Assembly (NCBI GenBank): GCA_964537285.1
Contig: CAZHZT010000004.1
Span: 23,750 to 87,749, forward strand
Length of the DNA: 64,000 bases
From: CAZHZT01 sp964537285
GTDB taxonomy: Bacteria; Bacteroidota; Bacteroidia; Chitinophagales; Saprospiraceae
Reading direction: 5' to 3'
A program made the translations under genes and the position numbers. Shown piece after piece: positions 53,281 to 62,029 of the stretch (position 1 is its first letter; each line of letters opens with the position of its first letter). The notes beneath the pieces were generated by a model that saw only the letters and a program-made list of their open reading frames with translations, ran no database searches and was not told the origin of the DNA.

Positions 53281-53449
53281 AGCGATTCTCGCTTTGGAAG
53301 TAAACGCGCCTACGGCGCGAAATTCCATTGAGAGGGAGTCCTAAGGGACAATTTTGCGAAGCAAAATTGTCCCTTAGGACTCCCTCATAAGAAAACACCG
53401 TCGCGAAGCGGCGTGAATTTGTTTTTGGATTTCCAAAACAAGAATCGCG
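53281..53449. repeat. Family A element, copy 12
   Basis: GCGATTCTCGCTTTGG at the left, CAAAACAAGAATCGC at the right. Central stem GAGGGAGTCCTAAGGGACAA, capped TTTTGC-GAA-GCAAAA. Side hairpins GCGCCTACGGCGC and CGCGAAGCGGCG. Confidence 0.85.
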
Positions 53450-53463
53450 GGCAAATTATATGG

Positions 53464-54447
53464 CTATTTCACATACATCACGTCTTTCACTGCCTGAATA
53501 ACCCGGGCTGGGTTCGGCAAGTAAGCATCTACCAGAGTAGGCGCATAAGGCATGGATGTATCTGTGGAATTGATCCGCGTTACGGGTGCATCCAGGTAAT
53601 CGAATGCATATTTCTGTACTTCGTAGGCAATTTCAGATGAAACACCTGCAAATGGCCAGGATTCATCTACGACAATCAGGCGATTGGTCTTTTTTACGGA
53701 CTCTACGATTGTGTGATGATCCAAGGGGCGAATCGTGCGCAAGTCAATCACTTCGGCGGAGATATTGTCTTTGGCCAGTTCATCAGCGGCTTCAGAAGCG
53801 ACTTTCATCATTTTGTTATAAGAAACGATGGTCACATCGGTTCCTTCCCTGCGAACAGCGGCTTTTCCAATCGGTACCAGATATTCTCCTTCCGGCACCT
53901 CTCCTTTGTCTCCATATAAGATTTCAGACTCCATCATACATACCGGATCATTATCTCGAATAGCTGACTTTAACAGGCCTTTGGCATCGCGTGGATCAAT
54001 GCAAGAGACCACTTTCAGGCCTGGTACATTTGCCATCCAACTCTCAAAGGTTTGTGAGTGCTGTTGTGCCAATTGTCCTGCAGAACCGGAAGGCCCTCTG
54101 AATACGATTGGGCACATGAATTCTCCTGAAGACTGGGAGAGGGTTTTGGCCGCGTTGTTAACAATTTGATCAAAAGCCAATACTGCAAAGTTCCAGGTCA
54201 TGAATTCTATGATCGGACGAAGGCCATTCATAGCAGCTCCAACACCAATACCCGCAAAACCTAGTTCTGAAATAGGGGTATCGATCACGCGTTTTTCACC
54301 AAACTCTTCGAGCATTCCTTTACTTACTTTATATGCTCCGTTGTATTCAGCTACTTCTTCTCCCATTAAAAACACGGTTTCATCTCTTCTCATTTCTTCC
54401 GACATGCCTTCGCGCAGGGCATCTCTTAAAGCCAACATTCTTGCCAT
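53464..54447 (-). CDS. pdhB: Pyruvate dehydrogenase E1 component, beta subunit
   Basis: 327 residues of the transketolase-like beta subunit. Landmarks: LREGMSEEMRRDETVFLMGEEV (thiamine-diphosphate-binding region with Glu), FAGIGVGAAMNGLRPIIEFMTWNFAVLAFDQIVNNAAKT, GPSGSAGQLAQQHSQTFESW, DPRDAKGLLKSAI, and the C-terminal domain RRIVVDE-like LIVVDESWPFAGVSSEIAYEV. It joins with the alpha subunit to convert pyruvate to acetyl-CoA. The alpha subunit gene is not adjacent. Branched-chain 2-oxoacid dehydrogenase is an alternative, but the match is better to pyruvate. Confidence 0.9.
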   Translation of the reverse strand: MARMLALRDALREGMSEEMRRDETVFLMGEEVAEYNGAYKVSKGMLEEFGEKRVIDTPISELGFAGIGVGAAMNGLRPIIEFMTWNFAVLAFDQIVNNAAKTLSQSSGEFMCPIVFRGPSGSAGQLAQQHSQTFESWMANVPGLKVVSCIDPRDAKGLLKSAIRDNDPVCMMESEILYGDKGEVPEGEYLVPIGKAAVRREGTDVTIVSYNKMMKVASEAADELAKDNISAEVIDLRTIRPLDHHTIVESVKKTNRLIVVDESWPFAGVSSEIAYEVQKYAFDYLDAPVTRINSTDTSMPYAPTLVDAYLPNPARVIQAVKDVMYVK

Positions 54448-54478
54448 GGTAATCTTTTATGTTTGTATTAATATTAAT

Positions 54479-54697
54479 GGTTCTTTGATATAATTTGTCA
54501 AAGAACGAAGTTAATTTAAAAAAAATCGAACGCCAAACATGGGTCATCCCGGATTTTCAGAATGACTTATTGGATACGGTACATTTCACGTACGCTCTCC
54601 ATTTTTCAGCGAGCAAAAATAATAAAAAATAGTTCTTTGGCATAAATTGTTGGGTTCAGGATGGTAGCATCCTGAACCCAATTTGTCAAGGAACGTA
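54479..54697. repeat. Family B half-site palindromes and a family E fragment
   Basis: GGTTCTTTGATATAATTTGTCAAAGAACG (54480-54507) is two B ends back to back. A decayed E end (CAAACATGGGTCATCCCGGATT, 54535-54557) follows. Then GTTCTTTGGCATAAATTG and CAATTTGTCAAGGAACG (54633-54697) enclose the hairpin GGGTTCAGGATG...CATCCTGAACCC. Confidence 0.75.
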
Positions 54698-54712
54698 AAA
54701 AATTAATCTGGT

Positions 54713-56083
54713 TTAAACTTGTTCACTACATATCCTCTCTGCGATTTGTTTCACATCCATTCCCTGAAAACGACCGGAAGACATGAACAGCAGGTTCGTA
54801 TTGTTCCAATCCTTAACATTATCAATAAAAGCTTCTAAATCTTTTTTGTTCGTAAATACTTGAAGATCTTCCCTTTTAAAATGGTTTTTGACCATTTTTT
54901 CGGAAAGAGGCGGCAGCTTCTTCATTTCCAGAGTATGCTCACTGTAAAAGACTATCGCTGTATTGGCCTCGTCTAGCGTACCTGCATAAAGTGATATAAA
55001 GGCAGGATTCAGACTGCTAAATGTGTGCAACTCCAGGCAAGCTATGAGTTTTCGACCGGGATACTGAGCTTTTACCGCTTTGGTTGTCGCATTAACTTTT
55101 GAAGGAGCGTGGGCAAAATCCAAAAATACTGCTTGGGTATCCGTTTGGGCCAGCAATTGCAAGCGCCTTGCTGCACCCCGGAACTGACTGATTGCCTCGA
55201 GGAATTCCTCGGCTTTAACGCCTAGTTCTTTACAAGCCAGATAGGCAGCCATCATATTTTCTACATTGTGCTGACCGATGGTGCTCACTTCAACCGGAGG
55301 GTGGTCTTCCGGCATGATTGTTGTCTTTCCGTCTCTGACCTCGAATGGAAAGGCGTGATAGGGGATGGATTGTACTTCTGGCGGTCGTCGGGAAGTGATT
55401 TCTTGCAGCTCGATGTCGGGCTGATACCAAATTAGCTTAGCATCTGCCTTAAGGCTAAGAATCAACTGCTCAAATTGTTGGCGGTAGTTGTCAAAAGTAG
55501 GAAATACATTAATGTGATCCCAGGCAATACCGGTAATGATGAGTATATCAGGATCATAGTGAAAGAACTTCGGCCTCGTGTCAAGTGGAGAGGATAAGTA
55601 TTCATCTCCTTCTAAAACGATTATCGGGGCATTGCTGAGCCTTACCATGGTGTCAAATCCGTCAAGCTGAGCTCCAACGAGGTAGTCAAAGTCCCATTGG
55701 AGATATTTCAGGACATGCATGATCATGGAGGTGGTGGTTGTTTTTCCATGACTTCCAGCTACGACCAGGCGTTTTTTATCCTGGGAATGTTGCCCAATAA
55801 AGGAGGGAAAAGAATATACAGGAATGTTTTTTTCAATAGCCCGGATGAGCTCCGGATTATCTTTACGAGCGTGCATGCCAACAATTACGGCATCTAATTC
55901 GTTGATAATCATATAGGGGTTCCAACCTTGGTAATCGGGTAAAAGTCCGGCTTTTTGGAGGTTCGTCCGGGCAGGATCATAGATCTCGTCATCGGAACCA
56001 CTGACTTGGTGGCCATTTTGAGCGAGTGCTAAAGCGAGGTTGTGCATGACACTCCCTCCAAGGGCAATTAGGTGAATGCGCAT
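54713..56083 (-). CDS. mpl: UDP-N-acetylmuramate:L-alanyl-gamma-D-glutamyl-diaminopimelate ligase (Mpl)
   Basis: 456 residues of the Mur ligase family. The N-terminal domain binds the UDP sugar (IHLIALGGSVMHNLALALAQNGHQVSGSDD). The ATP site is LVVAGSHGKTTTTSMIMHVL, and the middle domain has VLEGDEYLSSPLDTRPKFFHYDPDI and ITGIAWDHINVFPT. The C-terminal domain has FLDFAHAPSKVNATTKAVK. Mpl links recycled murein tripeptide to UDP-MurNAc. The YLSSPLDTRPKF segment marks Mpl rather than MurC. It stands alone. Confidence 0.93.
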   Translation of the reverse strand: MRIHLIALGGSVMHNLALALAQNGHQVSGSDDEIYDPARTNLQKAGLLPDYQGWNPYMIINELDAVIVGMHARKDNPELIRAIEKNIPVYSFPSFIGQHSQDKKRLVVAGSHGKTTTTSMIMHVLKYLQWDFDYLVGAQLDGFDTMVRLSNAPIIVLEGDEYLSSPLDTRPKFFHYDPDILIITGIAWDHINVFPTFDNYRQQFEQLILSLKADAKLIWYQPDIELQEITSRRPPEVQSIPYHAFPFEVRDGKTTIMPEDHPPVEVSTIGQHNVENMMAAYLACKELGVKAEEFLEAISQFRGAARRLQLLAQTDTQAVFLDFAHAPSKVNATTKAVKAQYPGRKLIACLELHTFSSLNPAFISLYAGTLDEANTAIVFYSEHTLEMKKLPPLSEKMVKNHFKREDLQVFTNKKDLEAFIDNVKDWNNTNLLFMSSGRFQGMDVKQIAERICSEQV

Positions 56084-56298
56084 AAAAGTTTTCTTAGTTG
56101 CTTAAAAACAAACAGGTTTTCGCAATAATAAAAAAATCATAATCGTTTGACGCTAAAATTCCTACCTATTGAGATAATATTTACGTATTGATTATGAGGC
56201 TAATTTGTAGTTATGCCTTAATTTTGCACCCGTTTTTGGTTACATAGGAAAAAATGTCCCTATTTTATATTTAATTCAATTCGAAAAAAATTCTAAAG

Positions 56299-56475
56299 AT
56301 GAAAATACAAAATCTTAAGAAGTCTGTTGCTATTATAGCTGCATTTTCTGTTCTAACCGCATTTGGAGCATGCAATCGCGGAGTTGGTTGCCCGTCGAAT
56401 TTCTCAGCAAAAGCTGTTGTTGCAGAAGTAGCAGCTGATGTAGCAGCTGATTTTGCAGAAGCAATGAAGCCTTAA
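56299..56475 (+). CDS. Small lipoprotein
   Basis: 58 residues. A lysine-containing start (MKIQNLKKS) is followed by a hydrophobic stretch and the lipobox TAFGAC (Cys24), then NRGVGCPSNFSAKAVVAEVAADVAADFAEAMKP. The mature part is only ~35 residues and rich in alanine and acidic residues. It is too short for automatic gene callers with a 60-residue limit. A TAATTTTG element near 56220, similar to the -7 box of this phylum, may be its promoter. Function unknown. Confidence 0.7.
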   Translation: MKIQNLKKSVAIIAAFSVLTAFGACNRGVGCPSNFSAKAVVAEVAADVAADFAEAMKP

Positions 56476-56493
56476 TTTATCGCCTTTGTGTGT

Positions 56494-56663
56494 TAAGTAG
56501 TTCACGGAATTAAACTGAATAAACTAAGGTTTTTGAGTTGGAGGTCGACACTTTTTTGGGATTTTTCGAAGAAAAATCCCAAAAAAGTGTCGACCTCCAA
56601 GCAAAAAATGCTTCTACAGAGGGCAAAGATTATTTATATAGTCTATTTCCGTGAACTACTTAA
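56494..56663. repeat. Family F element, copy 2
   Basis: AAGTAGTTCACGGAATT at the left, TTTCCGTGAACTACTT at the right. The central hairpin 56538-56600 reads TTGGAGGTCGACACTTTTTT on its left arm; the 15.8-kb copy has TTGGAGATCGACAC. Both arms carry the changed base, so it is a compensated pair. CAAAAAATGCTTCTACAGAG lies to the right as in copy 1 reversed. Confidence 0.85.
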
Positions 56664-56677
56664 GCGTTTTATAAGAT

Positions 56678-56718
56678 AACGGGTATAGCTTTTATCAAAA
56701 AAAGCTATACCCGTTTTT
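56678..56718. terminator. Terminator-like hairpin
   Basis: AACGGGTATAGCTTT and AAAGCTATACCCGTT with an eight-base loop, then TTT. It lies between the small lipoprotein region and mnmD. Confidence 0.7.
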
Positions 56719-56750
56719 AAAACTCTAAAGGCAAACAATTACTTTCTGTT

Positions 56751-57410
56751 ATGAAAATTGTAGAAACAGAAGATGGTTCTCATACCCTTTATTCTGAAAA
56801 GTACGGTGTTCATTATCATTCTGTTTATGGAGCCATTCAGGAAAGTAAACATGTGTTTATTGATGCTGCTCTCAGGCTCAAGGCTGTTGCCATAAATGAG
56901 TTACATATTCTGGAAATTGGTTTTGGAACAGGGCTCAATGCTTTGCTTACGGCTATAGAAGCCGAAAAACGGAACCTGAAGGTCTTTTATACTGGTATTG
57001 AGAAGTTTCCGGTCGAAAAAGCTGTTTATTCCCAGCTCAATTATCTGTCCTATTTACAGGAATATGATGTGGGGGATTTTTTCCTGAATCTTCATGAACT
57101 ACCGTGGAATGTCTCAAATCCAATGAATGATCATTTTTCCTTGCTCAAGGTAGAAGGAGAAATTGAAGCCATTAATTATTCCCATCAATTCGATATCATT
57201 TATTTCGATGCTTTTGCTCCCAATTCCCAACCGGAACTCTGGGAAAAAGCCGTCATGGAAAGGATGTACCATGCTTTGAAAAAAGATGGAGTTTTGGTAA
57301 CCTATTGTGCTAAAGGCGTAGTAAAAAGAACCTTAAAAGCAGTCGGTTTTAGCATCGAAGCCATCCCCGGGCCTCCGGGAAAGCGCGAAATGACCAGGGC
57401 CACTAAATAA
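56751..57410 (+). CDS. mnmD: tRNA U34 5-methylaminomethyl-2-thiouridine methyltransferase MnmD
   Basis: 219 residues. A SAM-binding motif LEIGFGTGLNALLTAIEAE, a second TGIEKFPVEKAVYSQLNYL and the catalytic region IIYFDAFAPNSQPELWEKAVMER, ending YCAKGVVKRTLKAVGFSIEAIPGPPGKREMTRA, match the MnmD (MnmC2-less) proteins. It makes the last methyl transfer on the wobble uridine of several tRNAs. The oxidase domain found in MnmC of proteobacteria is absent. Confidence 0.92.
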   Translation: MKIVETEDGSHTLYSEKYGVHYHSVYGAIQESKHVFIDAALRLKAVAINELHILEIGFGTGLNALLTAIEAEKRNLKVFYTGIEKFPVEKAVYSQLNYLSYLQEYDVGDFFLNLHELPWNVSNPMNDHFSLLKVEGEIEAINYSHQFDIIYFDAFAPNSQPELWEKAVMERMYHALKKDGVLVTYCAKGVVKRTLKAVGFSIEAIPGPPGKREMTRATK

Positions 57411-57843
57411 ATTTTGGTTAACGGAAAAGGGTTAGCGGCCAACGTCAAAAAACTGCTAAACTCCTAGTTCTTGAAGCACTAGTATGGAAGCATTTCAAAA
57501 GACATCTATTCAGAAATAATATATTGTCTTAAAATACTCAGGCATTAAAAACCGGGCATTGGAAAAGAAGATTGTTCCATGGGAATTTACAGGTTTTTTC
57601 ACCTAATATACATACCGATTTAGATAGATTTCCTAACTTGCCAGTCAAACTATCATATAGATTAAAGAAATTATTGAGACTGTCCAAAAAATCGTTCTTT
57701 GCGATTGGTAAGGAAATTTTATTTGGAGATAGACGCTTGTTTAAGTGGGTATTCAAAGAAAAATCTCCCAACAATATCAAAAAGAATTCTGGAGAGATCA
57801 AAGAACGTAAATTTTTTATCTCAAATCAATCTATAATAGAAAC
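57411..57843. other. Intergenic region with decayed repeats
   Basis: It begins with a decayed heptamer stretch (GGTTAACGGAAAAGG). Further on, GTTCTTTGCGATTGG (57692) and ATCAAAGAACG (57797) look like worn family B ends enclosing about 100 bp. A 91-residue frame (57572-57847) overlaps the next start but has no recognisable feature; I do not accept it. Confidence 0.5.
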
Positions 57844-59256
57844 ATGAAGAAGCTTGCCCTGCATTGGAAAATTATCATTGGTTTGATACTGGGGATCATC
57901 TACTCCTTATTGTCCAGTGAATTTGGATGGAATGAATTCACCAGGGATTGGATCAATCCTTTCGGAACGATTTTTATTCGATTGCTGAAATTTATAGCGG
58001 TTCCTCTTGTATTATTTTCAATTATTAGCGGTGTAGCCAGCCTGCCTGATGCCAGTAAATTAGGAAGAATGGGAGCCAAAACCCTTTTGGCTTATCTGGT
58101 TACTACTGTAGCCGCGGTAACGGTAGGCTTGTTAGTTGTTAATCTTACCCAACCTGGAACATACATCGCGGAAGAGCAGCGTGTGAAAAACCGCATCGAA
58201 TACGAACGCTGGGTTCAAAGAACAGAAGGTGTTGAGATATTAGACAATAAGAATTTACTTAACGACCCCAAATATGCCAACCTGATAGCGGATACAGAAG
58301 AAGCTGTCGAAACAGAAAAAGTAAAAGTGGAGGATAAAGTGGCGATGGCAGAGGAGTTTAAAAATTCCGGGCCCCTGCAATTTATCGTGGATATGGTGCC
58401 GGAAAATATATTCGCAGCCTTGTCAAGTGGTAAACTAATGCTTCAGGTGATCTTCTTTGCAATCTTTTTTGGCGTCATGCTCTTAATGATCCCTGAAGAA
58501 AAAGCGAAACCTGTGGTGAATATCGTAGATGGGGTAAATGAAGTATTTCTGGCAATGGTCAATGTCGTAATGGAAGCAGCTCCTTTCTTTGTTTTTGCAC
58601 TCATGGCAGGGGTTATTGCTCAAATGGCCGATACTACGCAGGAGGTATTAGAAATATTTAAAGGATTACTTACTTATTCTCTCGCGGTGGTTGCAGGCTT
58701 ACTTTTTATGATCTTTGTTTTTTATCCGATTATGGCCATTGTTATTATTCGTAATGTTTCTTACGGTGAGTTTTTCCGGAGAATCAGCCCCGCTCAGTTT
58801 CTCGCTTTTTCTACTAGTTCCAGTGCAGCGACATTGCCGGTCACTATGGAATGTGTAAGAGAAAACATGGGGGTATCATCTAATGTAACTAATTTTGTAT
58901 TACCTATTGGCGCTACTGTGAATATGGATGGAACCAGCTTGTATCAAGCTGTTGCTGTGGTTTTTCTGGCCCAGATGCACATGGTAGATCTTTCAATTGC
59001 ACAACAATTGACGATCGTTTTGACTGCCACCCTGGCTTCCATTGGTTCTGCTGCCGTACCCAGTGCCGGTTTGATCATGATGATCATCGTGCTGCAATCT
59101 GTCGGGCTTAACCCCGCCTGGATTGCGATTGTCTTCCCTGTTGACCGGATTCTGGATATGTGCCGCACTGTCGTGAATGTTACAGGAGATGCCACTGTTT
59201 CGAGTATCATTGCAAAATCGGAAGGTGAATTGGCAGTAATAGGGGAGAAAGGCTAA
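57844..59256 (+). CDS. Dicarboxylate/amino acid:cation symporter (DAACS family)
   Basis: 470 residues. N-terminal helices (HWKIIIGLILGIIYSLL) and the family core: FSTSSSAATLPVTMECVRENMG (hairpin 1), VLPIGATVNMDGTSLYQAVAVVFLAQ (NMDGT motif), IGSAAVPSAGLIMMIIVLQSVGL (hairpin 2) and DRILDMCRTVVNVTGDA. It couples uptake of glutamate, aspartate or C4-dicarboxylates to Na+ or H+. An insertion of about 70 polar residues between helices 3 and 4 (RIEYERWVQRTEGVEILDNK ... VKVEDKVAMAEEF) is typical for this phylum. DxxDMxRT favours glutamate or aspartate. Confidence 0.92.
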   Translation: MKKLALHWKIIIGLILGIIYSLLSSEFGWNEFTRDWINPFGTIFIRLLKFIAVPLVLFSIISGVASLPDASKLGRMGAKTLLAYLVTTVAAVTVGLLVVNLTQPGTYIAEEQRVKNRIEYERWVQRTEGVEILDNKNLLNDPKYANLIADTEEAVETEKVKVEDKVAMAEEFKNSGPLQFIVDMVPENIFAALSSGKLMLQVIFFAIFFGVMLLMIPEEKAKPVVNIVDGVNEVFLAMVNVVMEAAPFFVFALMAGVIAQMADTTQEVLEIFKGLLTYSLAVVAGLLFMIFVFYPIMAIVIIRNVSYGEFFRRISPAQFLAFSTSSSAATLPVTMECVRENMGVSSNVTNFVLPIGATVNMDGTSLYQAVAVVFLAQMHMVDLSIAQQLTIVLTATLASIGSAAVPSAGLIMMIIVLQSVGLNPAWIAIVFPVDRILDMCRTVVNVTGDATVSSIIAKSEGELAVIGEKG

Positions 59257-59269
59257 GCCTGAAGAAAAA

Positions 59270-59313
59270 GCTGCGCTAGCAGCGAAATACCTTATCCTGG
59301 GGCGTTAGCCCCA
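59270..59313. repeat. Paired short hairpins (family D-like)
   Basis: GCTGCGCTAGCAGC (59270-59283) and TGGGGCGTTAGCCCCA (59298-59313) lie between the symporter and the secreted protein. The second resembles the GGGCTTTAGCCC stems of family D. The pair may be a D remnant and may terminate the symporter transcript. Confidence 0.6.
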
Positions 59314-59354
59314 ATAAATAAAGTTGGAAAAATTCAACGCAAAATAGGTTAAAT

Positions 59355-61949
59355 ATGAAAACATCGTACAAAACATTTAAAGCGCTAATGGCCTTGTTAG
59401 CGGCACTAGGCTTTTTAGCTTTTATTTCCTGGTTTTTTCTGCCTTCGAATCAATCAAAAGAGTTTCCGGCTCCTACCGGAGGAGAAACAATCATAAAGTT
59501 TGGAGAAGAAGAAGGTGATAACCAGGCCAAAAGAGAAAAGTGGTTTGAGCTAATGCATAGCCATGCCCCCGGCAATGACTGGCGGGCTATGGAATATATC
59601 AATGCTATCGATCGCATTGAAAAACGCCAGAATGCTGTACAGCAAAGAGGAAATGGCGATCTGGAGATCCTTGCTGATGGAAATTTGCGGGGCTATTGGT
59701 ATGAAAGAGGGAGCATCAATCAGGCAGGAAGTGTTTTTGATACAGAATACGATCCGGATACTGATATCATTCATACTATATCCGCTGGTGGAAGTTTATG
59801 GAAAGGAAACCGGGATGGCTCCAATTGGGAAGTCGTGAATCAGGATCTGCGCTTCAATAATGGATTGTTAGAAGTAATCGATTGGAATGGCGAGGAAAGA
59901 ATGCTGGCTATGATCAGCAGAATACCTCATTTTTCCACTGATCTTGGAGTTACATGGACAGCTTCCACAGGAATTACTTACGATGATAGTTGGGGGAACT
60001 TCGGTAGCCCGCTCGTTCACCGTCAATCTAATAATGTTTATGTTCTTGCGAAAAAGTCTTATTGGGTCAACGCCTTTTTGTTTAAATCAACAGATGGGGG
60101 AGAAACTTTTTATCCTATTTTCCAATTTGACACGCACGATATGAATCGATTGGATATGGAGCAACCCTATGGCTCCGACAATATTTATCTGGTTTATAAA
60201 AAGGACAATTCCACGAACTTTTATCTGGTCAATGAGGATACTGAAGAATTAGATCTCTTAAACTCTACCAGTGATTTCATCTTCAATAACCGTCGCGCTA
60301 ATCTCGAAGGAACAACCATTGATACTTTCGAACGCTGGATTTCATATAGTAATATGGATGGAGATGAAGGGGTTTTTGTCTCGGAGGATTTTGGGGCTAC
60401 CTGGATCAAAAAAGGCGTAATGGATGCTTCTCCCTGGCGGGTGGGTATTTACATTTCTCCTTCTAACCCGGATGCTTTGTATATGGGAGAGGTTGAATGT
60501 TTCCGTTCAATGAATGGAGGTGCTAACTGGCAGAAAGTAAATAATTGGTACGATTACTATGGTAATGAAGCCTATACGCTTCACGCTGACATTATGCATT
60601 TTGCCGAATTTAACGACGCTGATGGAAATCCATTCCTGTTGATCAGCAATCATGGAGGAATGAGTATTTCTACAAATTATCTTGCTACTAACCAAAATAT
60701 TGGGTTACTGGGGTTGAACGTGAGCCAGTATTACAGCGTTCGAAGCCAGCCTGGAAGTCCTTACAATGTATTTGCCGGTTCCCAGGATCAAGGTTTTCAA
60801 AGAGCCTTTTCTTATGGCCAGGACATTTTTGATTTCGATCAGGTCATCTCAGGGGATTATGGCCACATTGTTTTCACCGGCAATGGGAATAACTTATGGA
60901 CTGTTTACCCGGGTGGCTGGGTAACTTATTACTCTCAGGCTGCTTTTGGTGGCTATGATGCCGCCTATGATTTGGATTCCGAAAATGAATCTGTTTGGAT
61001 TCCACCTTTAATGCCTCATCCGGATAAATCTGAAAACACTGTTTATATGGCAGGAGGAAATGTCAATGGAGGCCCGGGTTCTTACATCATCGAGTTAACA
61101 GCCCAGGGGAATACTATCCAGGCGAGTCAATTGCCATTTGATTTTAAAGCTGCCTCCGGTGGAGAAGTATCGGCAATAGCGAGTTCCGCGGTTAATCCGG
61201 ACTTGTGGTATGCCGCAACCACTAACGGGCGTTTCTTTTACTCCACAGATGGTGGTTTGAACTGGACGATCAATCAGGCTGGATTACCTTCAGGCCATTA
61301 CTTATATGGCCAGGCAATATATCCTTCTCAATTCGAAGAAGAAACCGTTTACCTTGGGGGAAGTGGTTATTCGAATTCACCCGTATATAAATCTGTGGAT
61401 GGTGGGCAAACTTTCGAGCCTATGAACGACGGTTTACCTCCGACCTTGGTTTTTGGTTTGGTTGCTGATCCGGAAGAGAAAATGTTATTTGCAGGCACTG
61501 AATCCGGGCCTTATGTCTACTTGCTTGAAGAGGAAATGTGGTATGATATGACTGGTGAGAGTGCACCAGCCCAAACGTATTGGTCGGTTGAGTTTATCCC
61601 CGAATGGAACACCGTACGTTTCGGAACCTATGGAAGAGGAATCTGGGATTTTGAAATTAAGGAAATTGTGAGCACAGATCAAGCAAATGCAATCACGAGC
61701 AATAATTTTGAAGTCTTCCCTAATCCAAGTAGTGGCCTGGTAAATATCAATTTGAATGGTGAATTTGAGTATGCATCCGAAATTGAAGTGGTGCTAATTG
61801 ATAATTTGGGTAAAGTACTCCAAAGACAAGTTCAGCCTGAGGTGGAAAATTTGCAACTTGATTTTTCCAAATATCCTAAGGGTAACTACTGGCTGGAACT
61901 TAATATTAATAATGAAAAAATAGGGGTTAAAAAGTTATTGCTTTTTTAA
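59355..61949 (+). CDS. Secreted sortilin-like BNR-repeat protein with type IX sorting domain
   Basis: 864 residues. The N-terminus holds a signal anchor (ALMALLAALGFLAFISWFFL). A propeller follows with several BNR/Asp-box motifs: STDLGVTWTAS, STDGGETFYPIF, SEDFGATWIKK, SMNGGANWQKV, STDGGLNWTIN and SVDGGQTFEPM, as in VPS10/sortilin-type and sialidase-type proteins. No catalytic sialidase residues can be pinpointed. The end is a sorting domain (FEVFPNPSSGLVNINLNGEF ... GNYWLELNINNEKIGVKKLLLF), so it is exported by type IX secretion. Probably a surface glycan- or protein-binding propeller. Confidence 0.88.
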   Translation: MKTSYKTFKALMALLAALGFLAFISWFFLPSNQSKEFPAPTGGETIIKFGEEEGDNQAKREKWFELMHSHAPGNDWRAMEYINAIDRIEKRQNAVQQRGNGDLEILADGNLRGYWYERGSINQAGSVFDTEYDPDTDIIHTISAGGSLWKGNRDGSNWEVVNQDLRFNNGLLEVIDWNGEERMLAMISRIPHFSTDLGVTWTASTGITYDDSWGNFGSPLVHRQSNNVYVLAKKSYWVNAFLFKSTDGGETFYPIFQFDTHDMNRLDMEQPYGSDNIYLVYKKDNSTNFYLVNEDTEELDLLNSTSDFIFNNRRANLEGTTIDTFERWISYSNMDGDEGVFVSEDFGATWIKKGVMDASPWRVGIYISPSNPDALYMGEVECFRSMNGGANWQKVNNWYDYYGNEAYTLHADIMHFAEFNDADGNPFLLISNHGGMSISTNYLATNQNIGLLGLNVSQYYSVRSQPGSPYNVFAGSQDQGFQRAFSYGQDIFDFDQVISGDYGHIVFTGNGNNLWTVYPGGWVTYYSQAAFGGYDAAYDLDSENESVWIPPLMPHPDKSENTVYMAGGNVNGGPGSYIIELTAQGNTIQASQLPFDFKAASGGEVSAIASSAVNPDLWYAATTNGRFFYSTDGGLNWTINQAGLPSGHYLYGQAIYPSQFEEETVYLGGSGYSNSPVYKSVDGGQTFEPMNDGLPPTLVFGLVADPEEKMLFAGTESGPYVYLLEEEMWYDMTGESAPAQTYWSVEFIPEWNTVRFGTYGRGIWDFEIKEIVSTDQANAITSNNFEVFPNPSSGLVNINLNGEFEYASEIEVVLIDNLGKVLQRQVQPEVENLQLDFSKYPKGNYWLELNINNEKIGVKKLLLF

Positions 61950-61982
61950 TCCTCTGGGTTCCGGTTTTAATGTATTTCGCGA

Positions 61983-62029
61983 AAAAAAACATGAGTCATC
62001 CCGAGTTTTCGGGATGACTCATGTTTTTT
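61983..62029. terminator. Family E solo palindrome, convergent terminator
   Basis: AAAAAACATGAGTCATCCCGA and TCGGGATGACTCATGTTTTTT around GTTT. It lies between convergent genes (61949 and 62028) and has T tracts on both sides. Confidence 0.8.

Noticed and set aside
52573..53328. N-terminal extension of the PorT-like protein to 53328
   Set aside because: The extra 42 residues run into the family A copy 12 edge; the signal peptide begins at MHKII (53202).
57572..57847. 91-residue plus-strand frame overlapping the symporter start
   Set aside because: Very basic, low-complexity composition, contains decayed family B ends, no recognisable family.
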